This document shows, one piece after another, positions 55,212 through 64,000 of a DNA stretch of 64,000 nucleotides. Under the pieces are notes generated by a model. The model saw only the letters and a program-made list of their open reading frames with translations, did no database searches and was not told the DNA's origin. Both the position numbers and the translations under genes were made by a program. Origin of the DNA: Fusarium oxysporum f. sp. lycopersici 4287 (taxonomy: Eukaryota > Ascomycota > Sordariomycetes > Hypocreales > Nectriaceae). The stretch lies in the NCBI RefSeq assembly GCF_000149955.1, contig NC_030988.1, positions 3,915,351 through 3,979,350 on the forward strand, in the 5' to 3' direction. Every line of letters begins with the position of its first letter. Within the stretch, counting starts at the first letter, position 1.

Positions 55212-56205
55212 GTATGTATGTATGTATATTTTTCGTCCGGGGGCCGTGAGGCCCGTAAAGGCCCCTATTGGGGCACAGGACGTGCTAAGCTAGAGTCTCT
55301 AGTGCTAAAATCTAAGTAAAGCTTTCGCAAATTACAGAACAGACCACTATCCAGCATATCATCGGCTCAAAAGCGCGTCCTGTCGAGCCTGTTACCCGTC
55401 AGCGGGATGACCAGGTGCGGCTATCATAATGGTAGCCGCTCTATCGGTCAGTCTTTAGTGAGACTGGGGAGAGGGCGGCGGCATGACCGCACGAGCCGGC
55501 CAAGCCCATGAGAATAAAGAAAAGAAACAAAGAAACAGAAGGGAAAGGAAGCTAAAAGGAGAGGAGGAGACGCAAATGCATCTCCGATCTGCCTCGTTTA
55601 GTAACGAGTGCATATCCTTTCGAAGAAGGCGCTTGACTTGGTCAACTTGATGTACTTGTCGAAGTTCCTTCCTATTGCTCAGGAACGGAGGTGATCTACT
55701 AGGTTTCGAAAGCTTCTTTTGGTTTCTGTCTCGCCACCTTTCGCAGGTATGCTAGTGTCGGCTGAGCGCCTTCCGGTTCTGGTAGCGAGGACGCCGCCTT
55801 TGCTAGTTTATCGGCTTGTTCGTTGCCGGGAATGTCCGTGTGTCCAGGTATCCAGCGCTTTTGTGTAGCTCCGTGTGATGCAGCTATCGCCCGGAACTCG
55901 ACAAGGACTGCTTGTGAAGAATCAGACGGTGAGCCCCGTAGGCATGTGGCGGCTGCCAGGTTGTCTAGACAGACTACAATGTCCCGTGCCGCCGATCCTG
56001 GGGGGTTGAGAGCGGCCTTAAGGCCCTCCAGTGCTCCTGTAAGTTCAGCATTAAAGACCTCGGCAGGTCCAAGACGGCCCGAGCCGTCGCAGATGGAGAG
56101 GTGCTGCTGGTGAATGGCGAAGCCATAGCTGGCTGCTCCCTCGATGATAGAGACTGGTTGCGGTTCAAAAGTAGTATAGGGGGGGTTATTTTTAGTGCGA
56201 CGCAT
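55212..56205 (-). mobile_element. 5'-truncated LINE with RNase H
   Basis: Minus-strand non-LTR fragment. The 3' tail is (TACA)n, seen as TATGTATGTATGTATGTATA on the plus strand at 55210-55229, in place of a plain poly-A. Six-base ACTTAT occurs on both sides (55206-55211 and 56206-56211), a likely target duplication. About 490 bp of untranslated 3' sequence precede the coding remnant. Confidence 0.75.
55699..56205 (-). pseudogene. LINE RNase H domain fragment
   Basis: 168 residues ending the LINE ORF2. RNase H acidic and His motifs are seen: FNAELTGALEGLKAA (Glu), IVVCLDNLAAATCL (Asp), KRWIPGHTDIPGNEQADKLA (His, Asp). This is the C-terminal domain of Tad/I-clade fungal LINEs. Reverse transcriptase and endonuclease are missing because of 5' truncation. 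Confidence 0.8.
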
Positions 56206-56236
56206 ACTTATACACGTTAGCTAGTTACCATTAAAA

Positions 56237-57934
56237 CTAATCCTTCTTCGGCCCTCGAACATTAGCAGCAGCTACAAAATGCCCCCAAGTAATCAACTCC
56301 CGACTACAGTCGTCTTGATGGATAATACAATTAATGAGCGTTGGACCATCAGTATGCGCAACGGCTCGTTCCAAACCATTCGAAAGTTCCTCAGAAGTGC
56401 GAGCTTCAAGACCAAGCGCGATCTTTCCTTCATCCTCACAACTAAACGCCTCGACTAAATGACCATAATCCCAGTTCTGAACTCGATTATATAGTCCATC
56501 GTGAATTTCCACCTCGATAGTGTAGCCTCGGTTATTCATGAGGAGTATAATGATAGGCACTCTGTATCTTACCATTTGAGATACTTCCTGGGCTGTCATC
56601 TGGAAGGCACCGTCTCCAACCATGACGATAATCTGTCGTTGCGGCCTTGCAAGGGTGTAACCGAATGATGCGGGAATAGACCATCCAGGATGGCCCCATT
56701 GCATTTCAATCTCAAATTCAGCTCCAAATGGAAGACTCAACTTCAGTCCGTTAAACCATGAGTCACCAGTGTCCGCAAACACCGTAGTATCAGGGTTAAG
56801 TGACAGCAGGGCTTGCGTTTGTCGAGCAATCTCCTTTCTCGTTAACTTCTCAGGACCACGTGAGGGTTTTCCCAGAGATGGATCAGGACGTAACCTGTTA
56901 TACTCAATCATGGTAGTATCATTCCAGCCAACTGTCGCAGCTAGTCTCGACAGAAAGTCGTGCATTTCAATAAGGCTGCAGTAGAGCTTGGAAGCCACTG
57001 TTATATTGTTCATATCAACAACAAGCTGCGGGACACTTGGTAAAGCTGTCCAACCAACAGTGCTGTAGTCGGTGAAGACAGTGCCAATGCAAATAAGCAG
57101 ATCAGCCCAATTTACGATAGCGTCAGCCGCTAGGGTGCTGACCTGACCCCAAAACATGCCAGCAAACTGTGCATGATCTTCAGGAAATGAGCCCTTGGCA
57201 GCTGGTTGGATGACGACAGCACATCCGATCGCCTCTGCCAATTGAAGGAGAGCATCCTGAGCTTTGGCCCTACGTACCAGGGGCCCAACAAGGATAATGC
57301 ACCTGTGTTTGGTACCAATAAGCTCGCACGATTTGGATACAGCAACATCGAGTGCGTGTTGGTTGCATGGAGCTGATGTAAGAAGCGAGGTTATAGGTCC
57401 AGGACGAAGACAGGTCTCGCCCGCAAGGTTAACTGGAACCTCTATGTAAACAGGTTTCGTTTGTGTGAGGGCAGCTCGGATAGCTGTATCGATAATCCCA
57501 GGAGCGTTCAATGCCTGACGCACACGAGCCGCGAAACAAGTGATCTTTCTGGCCATCTCAAGCTGATATGTCGTGTCATATTCACTAAGAGTGTGATGGA
57601 GTAGGTGTTGGCCCACATCGTTGGTATTAGGCGCTCCACTAACAAGGATAAGAGGAAGTCTCTCAGCGTAGGCACTGCCGATTCCATTGAAGGTAGAGAA
57701 AGCGCCGACGCTGTACGTCACGATACAGACACCAATGCCATTCGCGCGAGCATAGCCTTCAGCGGCGAGAGAGCAGTTGAGCTCATTCGTGCAGCCTATT
57801 TCAGTCAGGGACGGATGAGCCTCAAGCTTGTCGCGGAGAATTAGGTTGTAGTCCCCTGGGACAATGAAATGATGACGGATTCCGATCTGGACAAGCCTCT
57901 CAGCAAGATAATCACCCACGGTGAAGGGCGACAT
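56237..57934 (-). CDS. pyruvate decarboxylase (thiamine-diphosphate enzyme)
   Basis: Non-oxidative decarboxylation of pyruvate to acetaldehyde and CO2 in the cytosol. One 565-aa exon, the normal PDC length. All catalytic positions fall at or within one residue of the yeast Pdc1 numbering I know: D28 (VPGDYN), E51 (CTNELNC), H113-H114 (GQHLLHHT); the C-terminal Glu is in NNRGYTIEVEIH. The cofactor motif GDGAFQMTAQEV...LLMNN binds Mg-thiamine diphosphate. An indole- or phenylpyruvate decarboxylase is an alternative within the same family. It diverges from the PEP synthase gene across 801 bp. Its stop lies about 30 bp from the LINE fragment. Confidence 0.88.
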   Translation of the reverse strand: MSPFTVGDYLAERLVQIGIRHHFIVPGDYNLILRDKLEAHPSLTEIGCTNELNCSLAAEGYARANGIGVCIVTYSVGAFSTFNGIGSAYAERLPLILVSGAPNTNDVGQHLLHHTLSEYDTTYQLEMARKITCFAARVRQALNAPGIIDTAIRAALTQTKPVYIEVPVNLAGETCLRPGPITSLLTSAPCNQHALDVAVSKSCELIGTKHRCIILVGPLVRRAKAQDALLQLAEAIGCAVVIQPAAKGSFPEDHAQFAGMFWGQVSTLAADAIVNWADLLICIGTVFTDYSTVGWTALPSVPQLVVDMNNITVASKLYCSLIEMHDFLSRLAATVGWNDTTMIEYNRLRPDPSLGKPSRGPEKLTRKEIARQTQALLSLNPDTTVFADTGDSWFNGLKLSLPFGAEFEIEMQWGHPGWSIPASFGYTLARPQRQIIVMVGDGAFQMTAQEVSQMVRYRVPIIILLMNNRGYTIEVEIHDGLYNRVQNWDYGHLVEAFSCEDEGKIALGLEARTSEELSNGLERAVAHTDGPTLINCIIHQDDCSRELITWGHFVAAANVRGPKKD

Positions 57935-58735
57935 GGCGACGGAAATGGGGATTCCTGTATACTGGTGGCACGAATATATCGGCCTTGTACAAAAATGAGG
58001 AAAGCAGCCAAGGTAGTCTTGAATTGCTGGTCCTTGACATCGAGTTGTCTAAATATTCGACCATATGTACTGCAGCGGGGGATTGTCCACTAAATTTGCA
58101 TGATTACAATGCATCGCGTAGTCATACCCTCTTCGATATCACCCTGTAATGGAGTCATAGAATGATCATTTGAGAAGATATGGAGGTGTTCTGGCTGGGA
58201 GATACTAGACGTGTATTCCCAGTGCCTTTGACGTCTTACTGGCTGCGAACTGGAGATTGCAAGCCTCTGATTACGTGCTAGTAGTTGTAACATACTAAGG
58301 TTCAAGCCACTATCGTAATCAGGCCACCATAACATGACCGGCAAATGAGCTGACCGGTTATGTCGTTATGGATGTCTACTCGGAAACTTCCCGGTATTGA
58401 AGCAGTAGTCCTTAGAGACAAGCGAAAGCCACTTAACATGCGTGGCGTCATGAACAACTTATATGTCCCAAGATTCACCAGGTCAAGTCGCATTCTCATA
58501 ATGTATTGTCCACTGTACCTCCAGGTCGTAAAGTCTTGAGTTTACCCCACTTTTAGGATAACATGATGAGTTCCAACGACACTAATGTAAACTCAAAAAG
58601 GTTAGGGAAAGAGGAGATTCATGCTGTTGAGACAATGGAAAGATGACAGTATAGTGACACATCAAAGTCTCCCATCATAAATGGGGAAACTCAAGAATGA
58701 AAGACTGATTCACTCGTATCTGACGGTCTACGCAA
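57935..58735. promoter_or_regulatory. divergent PDC / PEP synthase promoter region
   Basis: 801 bp between two start codons pointing away from each other, so it must carry both promoters and could allow joint control. I could not support individual binding sites. Confidence 0.5.
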
Positions 58736-61216
58736 ATGTTTGTGCTCATAAAACAAGCCTCAACCCCCATTACATCTTTACTCTATAGGGCTTCTGCGTC
58801 ACGTTCAAGCAATTATTCAATCATGAATGACGATTGGACTGCTGAACCTCTGGTTCTCAACTTTGAGCACCTGGCTCGAAGTGATGTCGGCCTAGTCGGC
58901 GGCAAGAATTCCTCCTTGGGCGAAATGGTTCGAGCCCTCGGACCCAAAGGGATTCCAGTGCCACCAGGCTTCGCGACATCCTCCTATGCCTACTGGCACT
59001 ACGTCGATGCCAATAACATCCGCGGCAAAATCGATGAATTGGTCAATGAATGGCAGGCTGGTCAACAGACACTCGCCGAGGCAGGCCATGCCATACGTAG
59101 CTTGTTCCTACGTGGGACATGGCCAGCTGATACTGCAGAGGCCATTTTGTCAGCCTATCAAGACCTTTGTGATAAAGCTCAGGTTGATAATCTGAGTGTT
59201 GCAGTACGATCTAGCGCAACAGCTGAAGATCTTCCTGATGCGAGCTTCGCTGGACAGCAGGAGACGTACCTGAATATTCAAGGTAGAGAAGCACTGCTAG
59301 ATGCCTGTCGACGATGCTACGCTTCACTCTTCACAGATCGAGCCATCAGCTATCGCCAAATCAAGGAGTTCAGCCATGCAAGCGTGGCTCTTTCCATTGG
59401 AGTACAACAAATGGTTCGCTCTGATATCGGTGGTTCGGGTGTCATGTTCTCTATAGATACCGAGAGCGGATTCGACAAAGTTGTTCTCATCAATGCTGCT
59501 TGGGGTCTTGGCGAGAACGTTGTTCAGGGCACGGTCAACCCGGATGAATACCAATCTTTCAAGCCTCTCTTGTCCAACAAGAATCTTTCACCAATTCTAA
59601 GCAAGAAACTTGGCGATAAGTCAATCAAAATGGTTTATGGGGATAAGTGCAGACCTACACGTAATGTCCCCACGTCCAGGGCTGAGCAAGCCGCTTATGT
59701 TCTCGAGGATGAAGAAATTCTCCAGCTGTCACGATGGGCATGTCTCATTGAAGAGCATTATGGTTGCCCGATGGATATGGAGTGGGCCAGGGATGGCTCT
59801 TCGGGAAAGCTTTTCATCGTCCAGGCCAGACCCGAGACTGTGCAGTCTCGTCGTGACACAGCTGCCTTTAAAACCTACAAGGTTGGTGAACGTGGCCATA
59901 TATTGACCACTGGACTATCCATTGGTGATAAAGCAGTTGCTGGGCGTATCTGCCTGCTCAATACGGTCTCGGACATGGATAAGTTTATCGATGGATCTAT
60001 TTTGGTCACCGAGGCTACAGATCCTGACTGGGTGCCTGTCATGAAGCGCGCCGCCGCTATCATCACCGACCAAGGTGGGCGTACTTCTCATGCCGCCATT
60101 GTCAGTCGCGAACTAGGTATTCCAGCAGTCGTGGGTACAGGAAATGCCACATACGTTCTGCACACCGGTCAGGATGTCACTGTATCGTGTGCAGAAGGTG
60201 ATTCAGGTCTTGTCTATGATGGAATCTCGGAAATCACCACCCAGATGGTTTACATATCTGAACTCCCTTCGGTCCGAACAAAGATCATGCTGAATCTGGC
60301 CAACCCTGCAGCTGCATACCGCTGGTGGAGACTCCCAGTTGACGGCATCGGACTTGCTCGTATGGAATTTGTCGTCAGCAATTCTATCCAAGTCCATCCT
60401 ATGGCTCTTATTCACTTCGAACATCTCAAGGATGGAGAAGCCAAGAGAGAAATTGGCAAGTTGACGGCAGGCTATGCCTCCAAGCCTGATTACTTTGTTG
60501 ACAAGTTGGCATCCGGCCTTGCAACTCTTTGTTCCGCTGTCTACCCTAAACCAGTCATCATCAGGATGAGCGATTTCAAGACCAACGAGTATGCTCGTCT
60601 GATAGGTGGTGCTGAGTTTGAACTGAAAGAGGAGAATCCCATGATTGGATTCCGCGGGGCCTCGCGCTATTACTCACCTCGCTACAAAGAGGGGTTCGCT
60701 CTGGAATGCCGGGCTGTCAAGAGGGTACGAGAGGAAATAGGTCTCACCAATGCCATCGTCATGATACCCTTCTGCCGAACAATCAAAGAAGCCCGAAAGG
60801 TGCTAGACGTTATGGAGGAGAACGGTCTAAAGCGAGGAGAGAATGGTCTTAAGGTCTATGTCATGTGCGAGATTCCATCCAATGTCATTCTGGCCTCGAG
60901 CTTCACTGAACACTTTGACGGTTTTTCCATTGGGTCTAATGACCTGGCACAGCTTACGCTCGGAGTAGACCGGGACTCTGGAGAGTTGGCGAGTTTGTTC
61001 AACGAGCAGGATGAGGCTGTTAAGTGGATGATCGCCAGAGCTATTGAAGTGGCTCGTCGGGAGGGATGCAAGATTGGGCTTTGCGGTGAGGCACCGAGCA
61101 ATCATCCTGAGTTTGCTAAGTTCTTGGTTGATGCGGGAATCGATTCCATCTCTGTTAGTCCGGATAGTTTTGTTCAGGTTATGAAACACGTGGTGGCTAG
61201 TGAACAGGGCTTGTAA
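58736..61216 (+). CDS. phosphoenolpyruvate synthase
   Basis: Converts pyruvate + ATP + water to PEP + AMP + phosphate. 826 aa without introns. ATP-grasp domain (VGGKNSSLGEM, VRSSATAEDLPDASFAGQQE), swivelling phospho-His domain (ITDQGGRTSHAAIVSRELGI, H452) and C-terminal PEP/pyruvate barrel with catalytic Cys (IGLCGEAPSNHPEFAKFL, C783). H452 and C783 sit 31-32 positions beyond the E. coli PpsA residues I recall (His421, Cys751). The first 29 residues (MFVLIKQASTPITSLLYRAS...) precede a second Met (58823) where bacterial-like sequence starts; they are basic, Ser/Thr-rich and free of acids, like a mitochondrial presequence. PEP synthase is typically prokaryotic; fungi normally make PEP with PEP carboxykinase. 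Confidence 0.9.
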   Translation: MFVLIKQASTPITSLLYRASASRSSNYSIMNDDWTAEPLVLNFEHLARSDVGLVGGKNSSLGEMVRALGPKGIPVPPGFATSSYAYWHYVDANNIRGKIDELVNEWQAGQQTLAEAGHAIRSLFLRGTWPADTAEAILSAYQDLCDKAQVDNLSVAVRSSATAEDLPDASFAGQQETYLNIQGREALLDACRRCYASLFTDRAISYRQIKEFSHASVALSIGVQQMVRSDIGGSGVMFSIDTESGFDKVVLINAAWGLGENVVQGTVNPDEYQSFKPLLSNKNLSPILSKKLGDKSIKMVYGDKCRPTRNVPTSRAEQAAYVLEDEEILQLSRWACLIEEHYGCPMDMEWARDGSSGKLFIVQARPETVQSRRDTAAFKTYKVGERGHILTTGLSIGDKAVAGRICLLNTVSDMDKFIDGSILVTEATDPDWVPVMKRAAAIITDQGGRTSHAAIVSRELGIPAVVGTGNATYVLHTGQDVTVSCAEGDSGLVYDGISEITTQMVYISELPSVRTKIMLNLANPAAAYRWWRLPVDGIGLARMEFVVSNSIQVHPMALIHFEHLKDGEAKREIGKLTAGYASKPDYFVDKLASGLATLCSAVYPKPVIIRMSDFKTNEYARLIGGAEFELKEENPMIGFRGASRYYSPRYKEGFALECRAVKRVREEIGLTNAIVMIPFCRTIKEARKVLDVMEENGLKRGENGLKVYVMCEIPSNVILASSFTEHFDGFSIGSNDLAQLTLGVDRDSGELASLFNEQDEAVKWMIARAIEVARREGCKIGLCGEAPSNHPEFAKFLVDAGIDSISVSPDSFVQVMKHVVASEQGL

Positions 61217-61223
61217 ATATGTA

Positions 61224-63440
61224 CCATACACAACCCCCCTTTCGACAGCCCCACCCTTTCGTCAAGCAAAAAAAAAAAGAGGACCACCAAAAATGGACAA
61301 CTTCACTTGTAAACAACTCGGCCAAAATGAGGGACATGTGCAAAATATCTCATCTCACAATAGCGAACAACTATCTCTATTGGAATTTAGGTCTTTCGAT
61401 AAGCCGTCCTGACCGCGTGGTCCGTTGGTGGGGTACGGCTTCCTCTCTCACTTCAATGACCGAGCTAGCCTCTGATTCTGACTCTCGCTCGTCTGAACAG
61501 ACAGATTCCACCACGACAGACTCATTTTGAGTCTCCCCTTGAGGTATGGCTTCTCCAACAGCTAAAGTCTCCCCGAGAGTCATAAAACGCCTGTTAGGAT
61601 TCGGTACCGCCTTCCTCTTCTTCCCTCTCTTCAGCCGAGCCAATTCTTCCTCTAGGCTGGCAATCCTCTGCGTATGCGCCGCTACTGTCTGTTGTTGAGC
61701 CTCAAAGCCCTTGGCTATCACGTTGTACCGTCTCCGCGTCTTTGGTGTTTTGTTCAGCCCAAGATCTCGAATTTGACGGCTCGTCTGTGGTGTATCGTCC
61801 GAGCCAAGATACGGCCTAGGTTCAGGAGTCACTCTTGGGCCGCTGTTTGGCCTGTCTTGTTGGATTTCAGGGTGTCGCAGCGCTTTGGAACGCGAAATCG
61901 GCCAGTTGCCAGTGACCCTCCAGCCTGACAGTATGTTCTTCTTAGTCATTCCAACTCGGCGAGCCTTGGCGTAGGCCCTGATGAAATTGACCTTGTCCAT
62001 CGGAGCGGAATCAGTCAACGAGGCCAACCTTTCCAGCTCTCGTCGATATGCAGCCTTTAACGCGTTGAAGACTCCATTGTCTAGTGGCTGGAGTCCATGA
62101 GAGCAGTGTGCTGGTAGATAGCAGCAATAAACGTTGTTCAAAAAGCACGTGGCCATCCATTCATCCTTCCACCACTCAGCACTGATCGTGAGATGGGGGA
62201 AATGGAGGACATACTGTTGCATGGCTTCCGTGACCATCTAAGATGATCAGTCTCGCGTCTGACTCGTCGGCAGGTGTAGTCTGGGGCAGATAAACTCTTT
62301 CAAGCCATTCAATGCCTATGTGGTCATCAGTCCACTTGTTTGGGCGAAGTTATGTAATACCAGTCTGCTATCTGCTTGAACTCGTCAAGGAACCATTGTT
62401 TCTGCAGTTCCTTCCCCTTGAAGATTATGCCAGGAACTAAAGCGCGGCCGTCAGCAGTGACAGCTTCGATGAATGAAGTCCAATTCCGAGTCTGTGGTCC
62501 CTTGAGGAAGGCCTTGCGCTTCGGGTCCGCGCTTCCAACAACTAAGCTATCTAGGCCTGAATGAAGAGAATTAGTCGGTCAAAATGCAAGCACCGACAAG
62601 TAATAGAGGTGAATACTTGCCGAAACCAGTCATAATACCGCCTTCATCAACGTTGACGGTGTTTTCAGGCTTGATCCAGCCATACTGGCCATCCCGGATA
62701 TCAAAGTACCAATGAACCGCTCTAGGTGTGAAAGAGTCGAACCTTTTAGCTTCTTGACGTCTACCCATCTTGATCTTTAGGTCTGCGCGGCGATTGATAA
62801 ACTTAATCACCCAGTTACGTCCTAAGTCGGGATGTTCGCCCTGCTGTCTCAGCAGGCCCATGACGCAAGCGCGGATCTGACTGTGGGACGGAGCATAGCC
62901 CAAAGACTCCTGACGGAGTATCCAGAAAGCGAGCCTATCTTCTTGGCTCTTGGACAAACGTCGGCGAGGCTGGATCTGGTCTTCAGCGGCCCCACGGCCG
63001 TTAAGTCTATCGATGAGGGTCGTTCGGGGCACTCCTCTTCTCTGGGCCGCTTGAGGGGGTGAAAAACCATGATCGGTAATGTCCAATATGGCCTCAGCCA
63101 TATCGTCCTCTGTATATTCCCATTTAAGTCATGATTTAGGCATTTTTCTGCTGTTGTCGAGGGTAAAGATCAAAAATCACGAGAAAGAGTGGTGAGGAGG
63201 TTAGTGACCATATTGAAAATATTTCAATAGCATGACTTGCATATATCGCGTGCCCAGCACATCCTCAACAGGTCAAAATAATTATCTCCACTCATTTATA
63301 TAATCAATAAAAGAAGCTTCTTTTAGGTAGCTATTTATTCTGGCCAAATTTCGTATAAGTGAAGTTGACGAATTTTGGTGGTGCTATTTTTTTTTTGCTT
63401 GACGAAAGGGTGGGGCTGTCGAAAGGGGGGTTGTGTATGG
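61224..63440 (-). mobile_element. second-type pogo element (H2)
   Basis: 2217 bp with long inverted ends of about 80 bp (CCATACACAACCCCCCTTTC, CCACCCTTTCGTCAAGCAAA) and TA on both sides (61222-61223, 63441-63442). It sits 7 bp after the PEP synthase stop codon. Its ends and transposase differ from the doubled-word elements; relative of remnant H1 at 12034. Confidence 0.85.
61377..63101 (-). pseudogene. pogo/Tigger-like transposase with two introns, one frameshift
   Basis: Start at 63101 (MAEAILDITDHGFSPPQAAQ), HTH RRGVPRTTLIDRLNG, CENP-B-type HTH, then NVDEGGIMTGF. Intron 1 (62557-62620, 64 bp) has a GCAAGT donor and gives MTGFGLDSLVVGSADPKR. Intron 2 (62166-62214, 49 bp, GTATGT...AAG) restores LDGHGSHATDEWMATCF, the canonical family sequence. 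HGLQPLDNGVFN follows, so all three catalytic acids are present. Between them, near 62340, TSPKQVD/stop must shift by one base to read NKWTDDHIGIEWL; the shift lies in CCC. A coiled coil and basic tail end at 61377. Confidence 0.8.
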
Positions 63441-63843
63441 TATGTAATTAATGTTAGTGATATACATATTGTATTAATGGCTGATCAGTTTGACTGTTAC
63501 TGCAGATATCTCATGAGCTGTGTAGATCTGTTGAGTCAACAAAGGGTACGAACTGTCAATGGCAACAGCTGCAAAGAAAATGGAAATCGCTATTAGTGGT
63601 GATTGTACACGACCACTACAAAAGGGAACACGGGTTCTTTTAATGGTCTGAAACTATCAATAGAATGGGTATCTCGCAGCCCAGCAGATCCTACTTTTCC
63701 GGAAGAGATTACTCTTCACTGGGAAAAGGCATGTGTCCCATTACTTGACATATAAAGATGAGCGTGTCTAATCATTATCGTGATGGATTTTGTCAGAATC
63801 ATATAACCTATTACTGTAAACATTGTGAAAGTAAATATCACTA
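63441..63843. other. 3' spacer between transposon and dehydrogenase
   Basis: Convergent 3' region. No gene seen. Confidence 0.45.
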
Positions 63844-64000
63844 TTACCAGTCTCGTTGTATCAACTCAACGCTTTCTTTCAATGGTTTCCCCAACGTCGT
63901 CACTGTAGCCTCTTCCTTATCATTCAAAGAGAGCGGGACTGAACTTAGAATTCCCTTTCTGCCAACAACAGCAGGCATGCTGAGACAACATCTATACTGC
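63844..64000 (-). CDS. L-lactate/malate dehydrogenase-family protein, C-terminus only
   Basis: The minus strand entering from beyond the window reads CCLSMPAVVGRKGILSSVPL, SLNDKEEATVTTLGKPLKES, then VELIQRDW and a TAA at 63844-63846. The phrase xxLSxPxVVGRxGIL followed by an acidic LNxxE and a closing helix is the end of the NAD-dependent L-lactate dehydrogenase fold (malate dehydrogenases share it). Lactate dehydrogenase fits the wording best, but 51 residues without the catalytic His or the Arg pair cannot decide. If it is LDH, it makes or uses pyruvate next to PEP synthase and PDC. Confidence 0.6.
   Translation of the reverse strand, partial: QYRCCLSMPAVVGRKGILSSVPLSLNDKEEATVTTLGKPLKESVELIQRDW

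Noticed and set aside
56237..61216. Phosphonate pathway (PEP mutase plus phosphonopyruvate decarboxylase)
   Set aside because: The TPP enzyme is full-length PDC type with the PDC Glu/His set, and the partner is PEP synthase with ATP-grasp and phospho-His domains; no PEP mutase is present.
1..64000. Starship giant transposon
   Set aside because: No tyrosine-recombinase (DUF3435) captain and no such boundary seen; the mobile content is ordinary pogo, hAT, Copia and LINE.
1..64000. tRNA or rRNA genes
   Set aside because: No B-box-like element in a cloverleaf context and no rRNA core sequence was seen by eye; a tRNAscan run would settle it.

Overview
The window looks like an accessory, transposon-rich region of a filamentous ascomycete, most like a Fusarium-type Sordariomycete. 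Genes carry short GT-AG introns of about 37-91 bp, there are Zn2Cys6, GATA/NsdD, bZIP and bHLH regulators, and there are pogo/Fot1, hAT, Copia and LINE elements with TpG-to-TpA style damage. The species cannot be read from the sequence. Five runs of N (about 100-185 bp) interrupt it, and several frameshifts fall in homopolymers, so some 'broken' genes may be assembly errors.

Layout. 0-9 kb: a bHLH gene, a pogo element (902-2766), a secreted TAP-like peptidase (3500-5350, minus) and a decayed berberine-bridge FAD oxidase. 9.8-11 kb: an NsdD-like GATA factor. 11.7-16.1 kb: repeats, comprising a pogo remnant split by a TGTTGGAA-ended element, two AT-rich pogo MITEs and an LTR-like repeat. 16.3-20 kb: an SbcD/Mre11-type nuclease running into an SbcC/Rad50-type ATPase, apparently one gene. 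20.2-24.1 kb: two back-to-back pogo elements. 25.1-32.8 kb: an unknown coiled-coil gene whose 3' end is supplied by a hAT terminus, followed by three hAT copies. 32.8-43.8 kb: three related Zn2Cys6 genes (two dead, one intact), with a young Copia element between them. 44-54.2 kb: a PH-domain (Meu6-like) gene, a dead unknown gene, a bZIP gene, another pogo element and a small membrane RING-H2 protein. 55.2-56.2 kb: a 5'-truncated LINE. 56.2-64 kb: pyruvate decarboxylase (minus), PEP synthase (plus), a second type of pogo element, and the C-terminus of an L-lactate/malate dehydrogenase-family protein (minus, running off the window).

How it fits together. The last 8 kb puts three likely pyruvate enzymes together: lactate to pyruvate, pyruvate to acetaldehyde, and pyruvate to PEP. 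PDC and PEP synthase are divergent over about 800 bp. The nuclease/ATPase fusion has all metal ligands and ATPase motifs but no visible zinc hook, and it sits alone among repeats. The pogo elements share an unusual terminal design: two copies of a 14-bp word 17 bp apart, whose variable triplet is the same in both copies within most ends but differs between elements.
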